A stretch of 21,319 nt of DNA from Methanolinea sp. UBA473 (GCA_002509495.1 DAEV01000002.1:1-21319), one strand, 5' to 3'; positions 14,275 to 20,989 are shown, counted from the stretch's first letter. Translations and numbers: made by a program. The notes: a model not told the origin generated them from the sequence alone.

Positions 14275-14928
14275 TTACGGACCGAAGAGGTCCCGGATCC
14301 CTTCGGCAAGCCGGTACACCGTTGCCCTCCCTTCCTTTTCCCGCACCACGATTTCCTCTTTTGTGAGTTTTTTCATATGCCACGAGATCCCCGACGTTGA
14401 AATACCCACATGTAATGCAAGGTCGTTCCTCGTGCAGGCATATTTTTCCCGGAGCCTCCGGAGAATGAGGTTCCGTGTCGGGCTGCGGAGATTCTTTATG
14501 ACCCTCTGTTCGAGAGGACTAAAAATCCGCATTCCGGGGAAGATCGCAATCCCTTCCGCAGATCCTATCTGGGAGACCATACCCCTTATGGATAATTTGT
14601 CCAAGTGGTACCGGAGCGCCCCGGTTGATATCCCTGATTTCCGAGCCAGTTCACGAAACCCGATCCCGGGATTCGCCGTAATACAGCGAAGAATACTCCT
14701 CCTCGAGCGGTTCTCGAAAAGTTCTCTCCGGGAAGTGTTCCGGATCCCGAGGGGGAGTAGAAAGGAGAAGGACGACAGTTCGGTTCTTGTAGGGATAACC
14801 GGCCCTATCCTATCCTGCCCTTCATCGAAAGGTGATAGAATTCCGATTCCGGTAATCGAAAGTGCTACTACAAAAAGGGAGATCCAAAGAACGACTCCCA
14901 TCCTTTTTGCCGTTGAATTCCAGGCCAT
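14275..14928 (-). CDS. Membrane-anchored regulator with two winged-helix domains
   Basis: A 217-residue protein: one N-terminal transmembrane helix (about 10-32), an extracellular or linker part (33-68), then two winged-helix domains at about 70-132 (ISTGALRYHLDKL as recognition helix) and 140-212 (ISTSGISWHMKKL). Tandem ArsR/MarR-like winged helices behind a membrane anchor are common in class II methanogens and usually of unknown target. It faces the start of the exported-protein cluster across a 455-bp gap and converges on the YeeE pair, so either could be its target. AT-rich GATATGCATAAG upstream of the ATG is a weak promoter candidate. Confidence 0.82.
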   Translation of the reverse strand: MAWNSTAKRMGVVLWISLFVVALSITGIGILSPFDEGQDRIGPVIPTRTELSSFSFLLPLGIRNTSRRELFENRSRRSILRCITANPGIGFRELARKSGISTGALRYHLDKLSIRGMVSQIGSAEGIAIFPGMRIFSPLEQRVIKNLRSPTRNLILRRLREKYACTRNDLALHVGISTSGISWHMKKLTKEEIVVREKEGRATVYRLAEGIRDLFGP

Positions 14929-15124
14929 CCGAGATCATCTCTTATGCATATCATCCTGTCATTCACCTCGGGCGCTTCACCTCGATGGGAAGCATTCACA
15001 CCAACGGAATTATACATCGTACCGGATATTAAAGCATCGGATCCCCTGATCAGGGCCATGAACGGGAGAACAATTCTGGAGAAGACAGAAGACAGATCCT
15101 TCAATCTTACAATAAATCATCAAT
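14929..15124. other. Intergenic gap left of the exported-protein cluster
   Basis: Short ORFs on both strands here are not convincing: their residue use is erratic and they lack motifs. ACATCGTACCGGATATTAAAG near 15016-15036 loosely resembles the cluster promoter (ATCGTACC followed by AT-rich DNA) and might be an ancient relic of it. Confidence 0.35.
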
Positions 15125-15158
15125 CTGGAAACGATCGTACCACAAAATTTATTTTAAT
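15125..15158 (+). promoter_or_regulatory. Cluster promoter, copy 1 (upstream of A)
   Basis: A 34-bp element starting CTGGAAACGATCGTACC. It contains the perfect palindrome ACGATCGT (15131-15138), then ACCACAAAAT and an AT-rich TTTATTTTAAT that fits a TATA box. It is identical or nearly so at 17587-17620 and 20122-20155. Transcription is expected near 15175-15180, giving gene A a leader of about 205 nt. Confidence 0.75.
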
Positions 15159-15179
15159 TGCAATATATTGATCTCCCAT

Positions 15180-15198
15180 GGACATCCGATGGATGTCC
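15180..15198 (+). promoter_or_regulatory. Leader hairpin or operator, copy 1
   Basis: Perfect inverted repeat GGACATCC-GAT-GGATGTCC. It begins 49 bp after the first base of the palindrome in the promoter, at or near the predicted transcription start. Equivalent inverted repeats stand at the same distance in copies 2 and 3. Confidence 0.65.
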
Positions 15199-15303
15199 TC
15201 AAGGGATGGCTGTTGCGCAGAGCTGACCTGAATGCAGAATCTCCCCACAATTCTGGAGCCCGTTTTGTTCGAGAATGTTCTGCTCCTGCCGTCCGGACAT
15301 TGT

Positions 15304-15364
15304 CAGGGAAGAAAGGGGAGAGAGGTACCCCCGATACATTGGTACTTCCCCGATCCCTTCCCTG
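15304..15364 (+). promoter_or_regulatory. Nested stem-loop just before the RBS of gene A
   Basis: Outer arms CAGGGAAG (15304-15311) and CTTCCCTG (15357-15364) pair perfectly. Inside, GGGGA can pair with TCCCC, and AGGTACC with GGTACT. The ribosome binding site AGGAG (15371-15375) follows 6 nt later. The structure could modulate ribosome access or mRNA stability. Confidence 0.5.
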
Positions 15365-15383
15365 CAGGAAAGGAGTGTTTCAT

Positions 15384-16754
15384 ATGATGAAACCAAATAA
15401 AATAATCGTTCCAATACAACGAAAACACTTACTGGCGTTATTCATTGTACTGATTGGCGTGGTGTTGATCCCAGTGTCGGGAGCAAGCGGTACGTCTATT
15501 TCTCTCGGCCCGGAATCATGGATAGTCCTTGATCACTACGACTACCAACAATGGTGGATCAGCCCGGAAGGAAATATTTACGTAACCGAAGACCCCCCCT
15601 ACGCCTTCTACGAATGGTACGAACGCATCACTGGGAGCCCCTACCCTGACATTCCACAGGAAGGTCTTCCGGATAAGATTGATCCGGTCCCCTTTGCCGG
15701 GCCCGAGGAAGTGCCCGTCACGAAACTGCCCCCTTCAGGAGGCTGGGAATACTGTGAGATAACGGAACTTCCGGACGGCTCAATCGACTACACCGACGGG
15801 GTGAAGGAGCACCTCGGCAACCTCGGGTACAGGACCACCTACGCACCAGGTAAGGGCACCGGCGTAGACCTCTCCCTCGGCAGGAGCAGGCATAATAACA
15901 GCCAGTCGTGTTACCTTGCCGGGTTCAGCCAAGAAGGTATCCCGCTTGCGTACAGGATCACCCGCGAGAACGCCAGGGAGTGGCACTGCTATCAGGGCGA
16001 CAAGTACCTTCAGGATATCTTCTCTCTGCTCGTGGCACACGATGCATTCGATCCTTCGGAAGTCCCCTTATCGCAGCGTAATCCCGGAGGACCGTCCTTC
16101 CCGGCTCCCCTGCCATCGCAACTCCCTCCGATCTATTCGGGCCTCGTTATCAAGGACGGCACCCTTGACTGGACCGATCTGATGAAACTGCATCTCAGAC
16201 AACTAGGGTTCAGCCCCGTCTTCTCGAATGCGACCGATCTATCGTTCAACAGGACCATAGCCGATGGGATCGACACCGTGATCCTCCAGGGCACCGGCGA
16301 GGACGGGACAACGCTGACGTACGTGATTTCACGAACCGTCGGGGGCGAATGGTCCTGCGAGCAGGGCAAACCCTTCCTGAATGACGTCCTCATGTTGTGC
16401 CTTGGTATGAGCGTTCTTACTAGCGAGGAGGCGTTCGTCTATATCCCCTCGGACCTTTCCCAGGGAGATTCCCGCTTTGAGGGAATTGACAGGTTCTCAC
16501 ACGACCCGTTCTCCAGAATCCCGCTTAACCTTACCGATATAAGGTCTACCGCACCCGCGGGTTTAATCGAACCTGTCACGAGTCCCTTGATGAACAGTTC
16601 CCTCATGAACGAACGGTCATCAATCCTTTCGGCAGGGCGGTCACTGATCGAACGCAACGGTCAATTACAGATGAAGGGAGAAAGGACTATTTCTCCACCC
16701 AGCTCCTTCAGGGAAGTCACCTCTGATAGACGGGCTGCAGGACGAGGGAGATGA
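15384..16754 (+). CDS. Exported repeat-domain protein A of unknown family
   Basis: A 456-residue secreted protein. The signal peptide (KRK-type n-region, hydrophobic 16-32, cut near GASG 33-36) is clear. Then comes a W/Y/P-rich module (about 45-120, with WWISPEG and DPPYAFYEWYE), two copies of a domain of about 90 residues at 131-222 and 258-349 (each D-G-T/S-L/I-D-W/Y-T-x5-HLxxLG ... G-EW-C ... L-x-D), and a Ser/Arg-rich low-complexity tail (385-456). Sequons N171, N282, N289 and N382 suggest N-glycosylation. No anchor helix or catalytic motif is visible. I do not recognise the family. ATG 15384 is chosen over the longer open frame because of AGGAG at 15371-15375 and the signal peptide. The stop overlaps a possible start of gene B. 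Confidence 0.83.
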   Translation: MMKPNKIIVPIQRKHLLALFIVLIGVVLIPVSGASGTSISLGPESWIVLDHYDYQQWWISPEGNIYVTEDPPYAFYEWYERITGSPYPDIPQEGLPDKIDPVPFAGPEEVPVTKLPPSGGWEYCEITELPDGSIDYTDGVKEHLGNLGYRTTYAPGKGTGVDLSLGRSRHNNSQSCYLAGFSQEGIPLAYRITRENAREWHCYQGDKYLQDIFSLLVAHDAFDPSEVPLSQRNPGGPSFPAPLPSQLPPIYSGLVIKDGTLDWTDLMKLHLRQLGFSPVFSNATDLSFNRTIADGIDTVILQGTGEDGTTLTYVISRTVGGEWSCEQGKPFLNDVLMLCLGMSVLTSEEAFVYIPSDLSQGDSRFEGIDRFSHDPFSRIPLNLTDIRSTAPAGLIEPVTSPLMNSSLMNERSSILSAGRSLIERNGQLQMKGERTISPPSSFREVTSDRRAAGRGR

Positions 16755-16804
16755 CTACCCCCCTCTTTCATACCTGTGGAACCTCGAAAAGAGGACTTTG
16801 GTCC

Positions 16805-17539
16805 ATGATTTCAATAAGGCGAACCACATCCATTTTCTTGGAAGTGACCCTGTTGGTCTGGATCTCCTGTATCCCAGTCGCAGGATTGCATGTCTGGAAT
16901 GTGAACGACCCTGACAGCTGTCCGCTTGAAGCGGAGATCGGGGAGCCGATCATCATCATCGGAGATCCCCCTTCTGCGGAACGGTATATTACAGATCCCT
17001 ACAATGCAACCGGGGAACAGAAACAACTGGTCAGCGAGTTGTGGGGGAGCGAGATCACGATGGGGGAATTCCTGAGAATTGTCTACCCTCATCTCTGGGA
17101 TGGCCTTTCACCGGAAGAACAGCTCATGTACGACAGTTATATGAAAGCTTGGGAGGATCTGGACCCAGTCCCTCTTCCACCCTGGCATGAACCGGGCGAA
17201 ACGGTTGTTTCTTCCACCGGTAGCAGTAATTCCTTCATGGAGTACAGACTGGAAACCAGGGGATACGCCCTATTAAGGCTGCTGGAAACAGTATCAGGGG
17301 ATGGAGAGATGATCGACGGCGGGATGTCGGAAGAAGGATTGGAGATGTCAGATTTCACCTGCCTGTCAAGAATCGAGGAGTTTTCCTCGAGTTGCTCCTC
17401 AGTCGGGGATTCTTCCCGCGGAGCAGATTTCAGTGATCGGGGATCTTTCCGGTCCCTGCCCGGGACGATTGTCCCGGAGAAGTCACTGTCATCGATTAGA
17501 GATGTCCCAACAGTGCCCGCGATTACGGGATCCAGGTAA
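16805..17539 (+). CDS. Exported protein B of the paralogous cluster
   Basis: A 244-residue protein with signal peptide MISIRRTTSIFLEVTLLVWI..PVAG. The mature start LHVWNVNDP matches IRVWDNINDP of protein C. A middle part with EITMGEFLRIVYPHLWDGLSPEE corresponds to IPLLEYLEVVSPEDLATMPPE in C, so both share one module. The tail (from about 160) is Ser-rich low-complexity sequence. The frame is open to ATG 16751, which overlaps the stop of A as ATGA, but its purine-rich GAGGGAG is too close; ATG 16805 has GAGGA 9 nt upstream and gives a compact signal peptide. Translation coupled to A remains possible. Unknown function; NAT is a sequon. Confidence 0.75.
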   Translation: MISIRRTTSIFLEVTLLVWISCIPVAGLHVWNVNDPDSCPLEAEIGEPIIIIGDPPSAERYITDPYNATGEQKQLVSELWGSEITMGEFLRIVYPHLWDGLSPEEQLMYDSYMKAWEDLDPVPLPPWHEPGETVVSSTGSSNSFMEYRLETRGYALLRLLETVSGDGEMIDGGMSEEGLEMSDFTCLSRIEEFSSSCSSVGDSSRGADFSDRGSFRSLPGTIVPEKSLSSIRDVPTVPAITGSR

Positions 17540-17586
17540 GAGCGAGGAACTTCCCCCAATAGGTATTCTTTCTTAACAAACGCGAA

Positions 17587-17620
17587 CTGGAAACGATCGT
17601 ACCACAAAATCTATTTTAAT
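17587..17620 (+). promoter_or_regulatory. Cluster promoter, copy 2 (upstream of D)
   Basis: The same 34-bp element as at 15125-15158 with one difference (CTATTTTAAT for TTATTTTAAT). The palindrome ACGATCGT is at 17593-17600. The flank AAACGCGAACTGG resembles AAACGCGACCTGG before copy 3, so similarity extends upstream. Confidence 0.75.
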
Positions 17621-17640
17621 CAAAATATACTAATCCACAA

Positions 17641-17659
17641 GGACATCGGACCGGTGTCC
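17641..17659 (+). promoter_or_regulatory. Leader hairpin or operator, copy 2
   Basis: GGACATC and GGTGTCC form a 7-bp stem with one T-G wobble and a 5-nt loop. It starts 48 bp after the palindrome start, one base off copies 1 and 3. Confidence 0.6.
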
Positions 17660-17663
17660 CTTA

Positions 17664-17700
17664 CGGGCCGGCCGATAACGCAGATTGAATCACCGGCCCG
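17664..17700 (+). promoter_or_regulatory. Second leader stem-loop before gene D
   Basis: CGGGCCGG (17664-17671) and CCGGCCCG (17693-17700) form a perfect 8-bp GC stem around a 21-nt loop, directly after the first hairpin. GGCCGG-type structures follow the first hairpin in copy 3 as well. Confidence 0.5.
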
Positions 17701-17792
17701 CAAGACGCCTGACGGCATATCCAAGTTATCCGTCATTATGGATTAACCAATCGGTCATGTCGTCGAACACAAGAACGAATAGGTGTCAGACC

Positions 17793-18566
17793 ATGACTAT
17801 AACGAAAAGATATTTTACCTGTATTGCGGGCATTTTATTGATCTGCCTGCTTGCAGGCGGAACCGCAAGCGCATACGACCCGGATGCAGCCTGTGCGAGC
17901 CTGAAAGAGGTCATCGCAGGGAGCGGCGACCTTACAGCACTTGAACTTGTATATGACTATTCCGACGGTGCTACCAGCTGTCTGAAAGTCTGGACCGAAA
18001 GCTGCCCCAATGCAGGGGAAGAGATGGTAACGGACTTGCAGGAAGCATTCAAACAAAATGCAGCCAAGAAACGGGATTTTTCCAGGGTTGTATTCACTGC
18101 TGTTGCAGGGAAGGAAAGGACCTCATATGAGCTCTCACCCAAAACAAGCACATTCGTGATGCTCCCGGAGGCAGTGAAGTTCCCGTTGGATATTGCCGAG
18201 TTTGAAGATATCGTTGAGGATGAAATTGAACCGGGTAATCTGGTGAGATATAATCCGAAATACTTATTCGATGTGATCCCTGAGGGGGGTTCATATTACA
18301 CGCAATATGCGTACTCATATACCGATCCCGTGGCGTATTACCCCTTCATGACGGCAGAAACGAGGTTGTTGAAAAAAATCGGGCTCCGGTGGCAGATGCA
18401 TCGTGTTACATCAATTACCGATAGTTATGTCCATGATATTGAGGCAAGAGATCCGAACTTTGCACTTACGTCAGGAGAGTATCGTCACAGAGCCCATTAT
18501 TCAGGGGTACGGGATGATTACAGCTCCTATTCGGATGATAAGATAGGAGAACAGTTCACCGTCTGA
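17793..18566 (+). CDS. Exported protein D of the paralogous cluster
   Basis: A 257-residue protein with signal peptide (hydrophobic 9-22, cut near TASA 24-27). The mature N-terminus YDPDAACASLKEV, then LTALELVYDYSDG, KVWTE and TFVMLPEAVKFPLDI align with protein D-prime (20318-20989), so the two are paralogues over about 110 residues. The second half differs: it is Tyr-rich (YYTQYAYSYTDPVAYY) with an H/R/Y-rich C-terminus and lacks the Ser/Asn tail of D-prime. No membrane anchor. AGGTG at 17781-17785, 7 nt before ATG 17793, supports this start over the longer frame. Unknown family and function. Confidence 0.82.
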   Translation: MTITKRYFTCIAGILLICLLAGGTASAYDPDAACASLKEVIAGSGDLTALELVYDYSDGATSCLKVWTESCPNAGEEMVTDLQEAFKQNAAKKRDFSRVVFTAVAGKERTSYELSPKTSTFVMLPEAVKFPLDIAEFEDIVEDEIEPGNLVRYNPKYLFDVIPEGGSYYTQYAYSYTDPVAYYPFMTAETRLLKKIGLRWQMHRVTSITDSYVHDIEARDPNFALTSGEYRHRAHYSGVRDDYSSYSDDKIGEQFTV

Positions 18567-18784
18567 CAAATTCTCGGAGTGATATTATCGACTCGGACTG
18601 TGAATTGTGAAACTTGCTGATATGGCACGATCTGTAAATGATCGTGGCCATAAAACATTTATTCTACGAATTCTGATGAGAAAACAAGATGACAAAATGA
18701 TGGTGATTTCCACTATTAAAGGAAACTGCAAATTGAGGCGAGATGTCCTGATATCCAGAGTGCAAATGAACCAGAGGGAAGAAA
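18567..18784. other. Gap between D and C
   Basis: An AT-rich intergenic stretch. A 62-codon ORF inside it (from 18607) overlaps both the promoter-like element at 18632 and the start of gene C, and looks spurious. The last 15 bases hold the ribosome binding site of C. Confidence 0.5.
18632..18665 (+). promoter_or_regulatory. Decayed cluster promoter, copy 4 (upstream of C)
   Basis: CTGTAAATGATCGTGGCCAT aligns with CTGGAAACGATCGTACCAC of the other three, and is followed by AAAACATTTATTCT where they have AAAATTTATTTTAAT. The palindrome is damaged (ATGATCGT) and no matching leader hairpin is evident. It lies 153 bp before the ATG of C. Confidence 0.45.
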
Positions 18785-19984
18785 ATGATACTTAAAAATT
18801 TCCAACTCCTTGTATTCATTGTCTTGATAGCCCTTATCGTTGGTCCTGTATATGCGGAAACAGAGGAATTGAGGAAACACATTCGCGTATGGGACAATAT
18901 CAATGATCCTACCGGAGAGACTTACTATGACTGGAATTGGTATATGGACAAATACGAATTGGAATTATATCAATACTACCGAATCGTGCACACCCTTACA
19001 GGGTGGAATATACCTCTCCTTGAGTACCTTGAGGTAGTCAGCCCTGAAGACCTGGCGACCATGCCACCCGAAATGTATGAGCTGTTGTTTAATATGGGGC
19101 ATATTACGCCTCGTATTACGCCTTTATTTGACGATGGATATGGATCATCTTCCAATTCGGAAACAACCTGGTGGAGTGTGAGCCGCTATCATATCTGGGT
19201 TAGTCCGGATGGAGAGGCCTTCAATGGCGACCTGCCGCCCTACCAGTGGTTAGTCTGGAAAGGATGGGAAGAATATGCAGACCATCTCCCTGCCCCCCCG
19301 GAAGGTGCACCCTTCCAGGCGCCGGAATATAAGGGCACCCCGAGGAACACCCTACCCTTTGCAAGAATGGATACACGCGGTTTTTATAATATTGATTACG
19401 AGATAGAAAATCCCTGTCCTGATGCTATTATCGATCCCATCGATCTCAGCGAATGGGACTGGACCCCTGAGATGAAGGAACACCTGGCCAATCTCGGCCT
19501 CGACACCGACATGGGCAAAACCCGGCTCGGGTACGAGAAGTCCGGGACGACCCTCACTATGGTGGGGATGACCCCCTCCGGGACCATGAAGGAATGGACC
19601 CTGAAGTTATCGAAGGGTGCGTGGACCTGCGACTCGGCGAGTGCGGAGAAGCTGGAGGACATGCTCGTCATCCTGGGGAGGATCGATGCGATCTCCGGGA
19701 CTGCCCTCGCGACCCCTGTTCCTGCTGTGACCGGGATGAATTCACTGACCTCAACAAAGAGCCTGAAGCTGAACAAGCTGAGCACGAGTGCCCCCCTCAA
19801 GGGAGTGAACTTCAGCACCATGCAGGACAGCAGCCTCCTATCCGGTAAATCCACAACGGTATCGACTTTGGAGAGGAGCGGGATGTTGTCCGGGTCCGGG
19901 ACCATGATGCAAGAGAGGTCGCCCGCATCGGCGAGGACTGTTCAGGTCTCTCCGAAGGTGCGTAAGGCTGCAGGATCCGCATGA
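18785..19984 (+). CDS. Exported composite protein C of the cluster
   Basis: A 399-residue secreted protein. The signal peptide (hydrophobic 7-22, cut near VYA 22-24) is followed by the VWDNINDP/EYLEVVSPEDL module shared with B (about 30-110), the W/Y/P-rich module shared with A (about 128-175, IWVSPDG, PPYQWLVWKGWEEY), one copy of the repeat domain of about 90 residues (222-303, DWTPEMKEHLANLG ... GAWTC ... LEDML), and a Ser/Thr/Lys-rich tail (310-399). It therefore equals B plus A in one chain, minus one repeat. The first two-thirds is AT-richer than the neighbouring genes. GAGGG at 18775-18779 precedes the ATG by about 5 nt. The tail has basic residues (KSLKLNKL, KVRKAAGSA). No enzyme motif is visible. 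Confidence 0.82.
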   Translation: MILKNFQLLVFIVLIALIVGPVYAETEELRKHIRVWDNINDPTGETYYDWNWYMDKYELELYQYYRIVHTLTGWNIPLLEYLEVVSPEDLATMPPEMYELLFNMGHITPRITPLFDDGYGSSSNSETTWWSVSRYHIWVSPDGEAFNGDLPPYQWLVWKGWEEYADHLPAPPEGAPFQAPEYKGTPRNTLPFARMDTRGFYNIDYEIENPCPDAIIDPIDLSEWDWTPEMKEHLANLGLDTDMGKTRLGYEKSGTTLTMVGMTPSGTMKEWTLKLSKGAWTCDSASAEKLEDMLVILGRIDAISGTALATPVPAVTGMNSLTSTKSLKLNKLSTSAPLKGVNFSTMQDSSLLSGKSTTVSTLERSGMLSGSGTMMQERSPASARTVQVSPKVRKAAGSA

Positions 19985-20121
19985 GCGGCACCCGAAAAAT
20001 CCAGGAATATTGTCCCGGAAATCCATTCTTTTTACTGTGAGAATGCCTTTTTGGCATATTCATCCAGTGCATATGATTGTGTCTTGAAAGAGAATCATGT
20101 ATTCTTTTTACAAAACGCGAC

Positions 20122-20155
20122 CTGGAAACGATCGTACCACAAAATTTATTTAAAT
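20122..20155 (+). promoter_or_regulatory. Cluster promoter, copy 3 (upstream of D-prime)
   Basis: The same element as at 15125-15158, ending TTTATTTAAAT, which is the best TATA match of the copies. The palindrome ACGATCGT is at 20128-20135. The upstream ATTCTTTTTACAAAACGCGAC matches the flank of copy 2. Confidence 0.75.
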
Positions 20156-20176
20156 CGAATTATATTGATCGCCTCA

Positions 20177-20194
20177 GGCATCTCATGGGATGCC
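20177..20194 (+). promoter_or_regulatory. Leader hairpin or operator, copy 3
   Basis: GGCATC (20177-20182) and GATGCC (20189-20194) form a 6-bp stem with a 6-nt loop, starting 49 bp after the palindrome start. Relative to copy 1, arm changes on one side are matched on the other. Confidence 0.6.
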
Positions 20195-20216
20195 GCCCTG
20201 GCCGGTGAACAATGTA

Positions 20217-20246
20217 CCGGTATGGGAACGCACTGCGGTATACCGG
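20217..20246 (+). promoter_or_regulatory. Second leader stem-loop before D-prime
   Basis: CCGGTAT (20217-20223) and ATACCGG (20240-20246) pair perfectly around a 16-nt loop. GC-rich repeats of CCGG continue to about 20290, so alternative pairings exist. The ribosome binding site AGGTG is at 20306-20310. Confidence 0.4.
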
Positions 20247-20317
20247 GGTCTTCCGGCCCGGCGGATCAACGCCCGGTATGCCGCCAACGCGCTATCGATT
20301 AACAAAGGTGCTGAAAA

Positions 20318-20989
20318 ATGACTCATTCCATAAGATTCTTCCTCGTTACGGGCTTTGTCCTGATCAGCCTGCTCGCGGTCGGCACGGTGGGTGCGTACAA
20401 CGCAGATCCCGCCTGCGCGAGCCTGATGGAGGTCCTCAACGGAACCCCCCGCATGTCTGCGATCGAACTGGTCCATACCTATACCGACGGCCTCTCGTTC
20501 GGCCAGTTCAAACTCTGGACCGAACATGTCCTTTCGCCAAAAGAAGGTATGAGCAGGGAGCTGCGCTCCCTGATCGAATCGGACGGGGAGGACGGAAAAT
20601 ACCTGAAGTGGATCATTCTTTCGACCGTTTCGGGTAACCGCCGGATTTCGTATGTTCTCGTCCCCGAAACCAATACCTTCGAGAAACTTCCTTTCCCCAT
20701 CGATTTCCCAACAGTCTCGCCCCAGATCGGCACCCCTGCAAATAATCCCGCACAGGAGATCGACAGGATTGTCCAGGATTATCTTTCCAGATCCGGCGCC
20801 AGCGCCATGCTCACGCAGATCACCCGGAACCGGACGGAGAATGCAAGTTCCCTCATCGGAACAGGCACCAATGCCTCACTGATCCAATACTACTCCAACC
20901 GGACATCCCTCCGGTCAGCCCTGCCGGTTGCGGGGCGATTCAACCGGACACTTCCGTCAAGGCCGTCGGTCAACATAAGTCGGCCTTGA
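20318..20989 (+). CDS. Exported protein D-prime with sequon-rich tail
   Basis: A 223-residue secreted protein, paralogue of D. The signal peptide (hydrophobic 8-22) ends near VGA 24-26. DPACASLMEV, MSAIELVHTYTDG, KLWTE and NTFEKLPFPIDFP mark the shared domain (28-132). From residue 171 the tail carries six N-x-S/T sequons in 49 residues (N171, N175, N185, N194, N209, N219), an extreme density that implies heavy N-glycosylation outside the cell. No membrane anchor or catalytic motif. AGGTG at 20306-20310, 7 nt before the ATG, fits the start. Unknown function. The gene is GC-richer than C. Confidence 0.82.
   Translation: MTHSIRFFLVTGFVLISLLAVGTVGAYNADPACASLMEVLNGTPRMSAIELVHTYTDGLSFGQFKLWTEHVLSPKEGMSRELRSLIESDGEDGKYLKWIILSTVSGNRRISYVLVPETNTFEKLPFPIDFPTVSPQIGTPANNPAQEIDRIVQDYLSRSGASAMLTQITRNRTENASSLIGTGTNASLIQYYSNRTSLRSALPVAGRFNRTLPSRPSVNISRP

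Noticed and set aside
14944..15171. A 75-codon ORF left of the cluster promoter
   Set aside because: It runs through promoter copy 1 and has no recognisable features.
15168..15383. In-frame upstream extension of protein A
   Set aside because: It contains the leader hairpins; the signal peptide and AGGAG site support ATG 15384.
18607..18795. A 62-codon plus ORF between D and C
   Set aside because: It covers the promoter-like element and runs into the start of C in another frame; no ribosome binding site or motif.
15125..20194. The three repeated promoter-leader blocks as a CRISPR-like array or att sites
   Set aside because: The copies are 2.5 kb apart with genes between, hold TATA-like tracts, and each sits at a fixed place upstream of an ORF.
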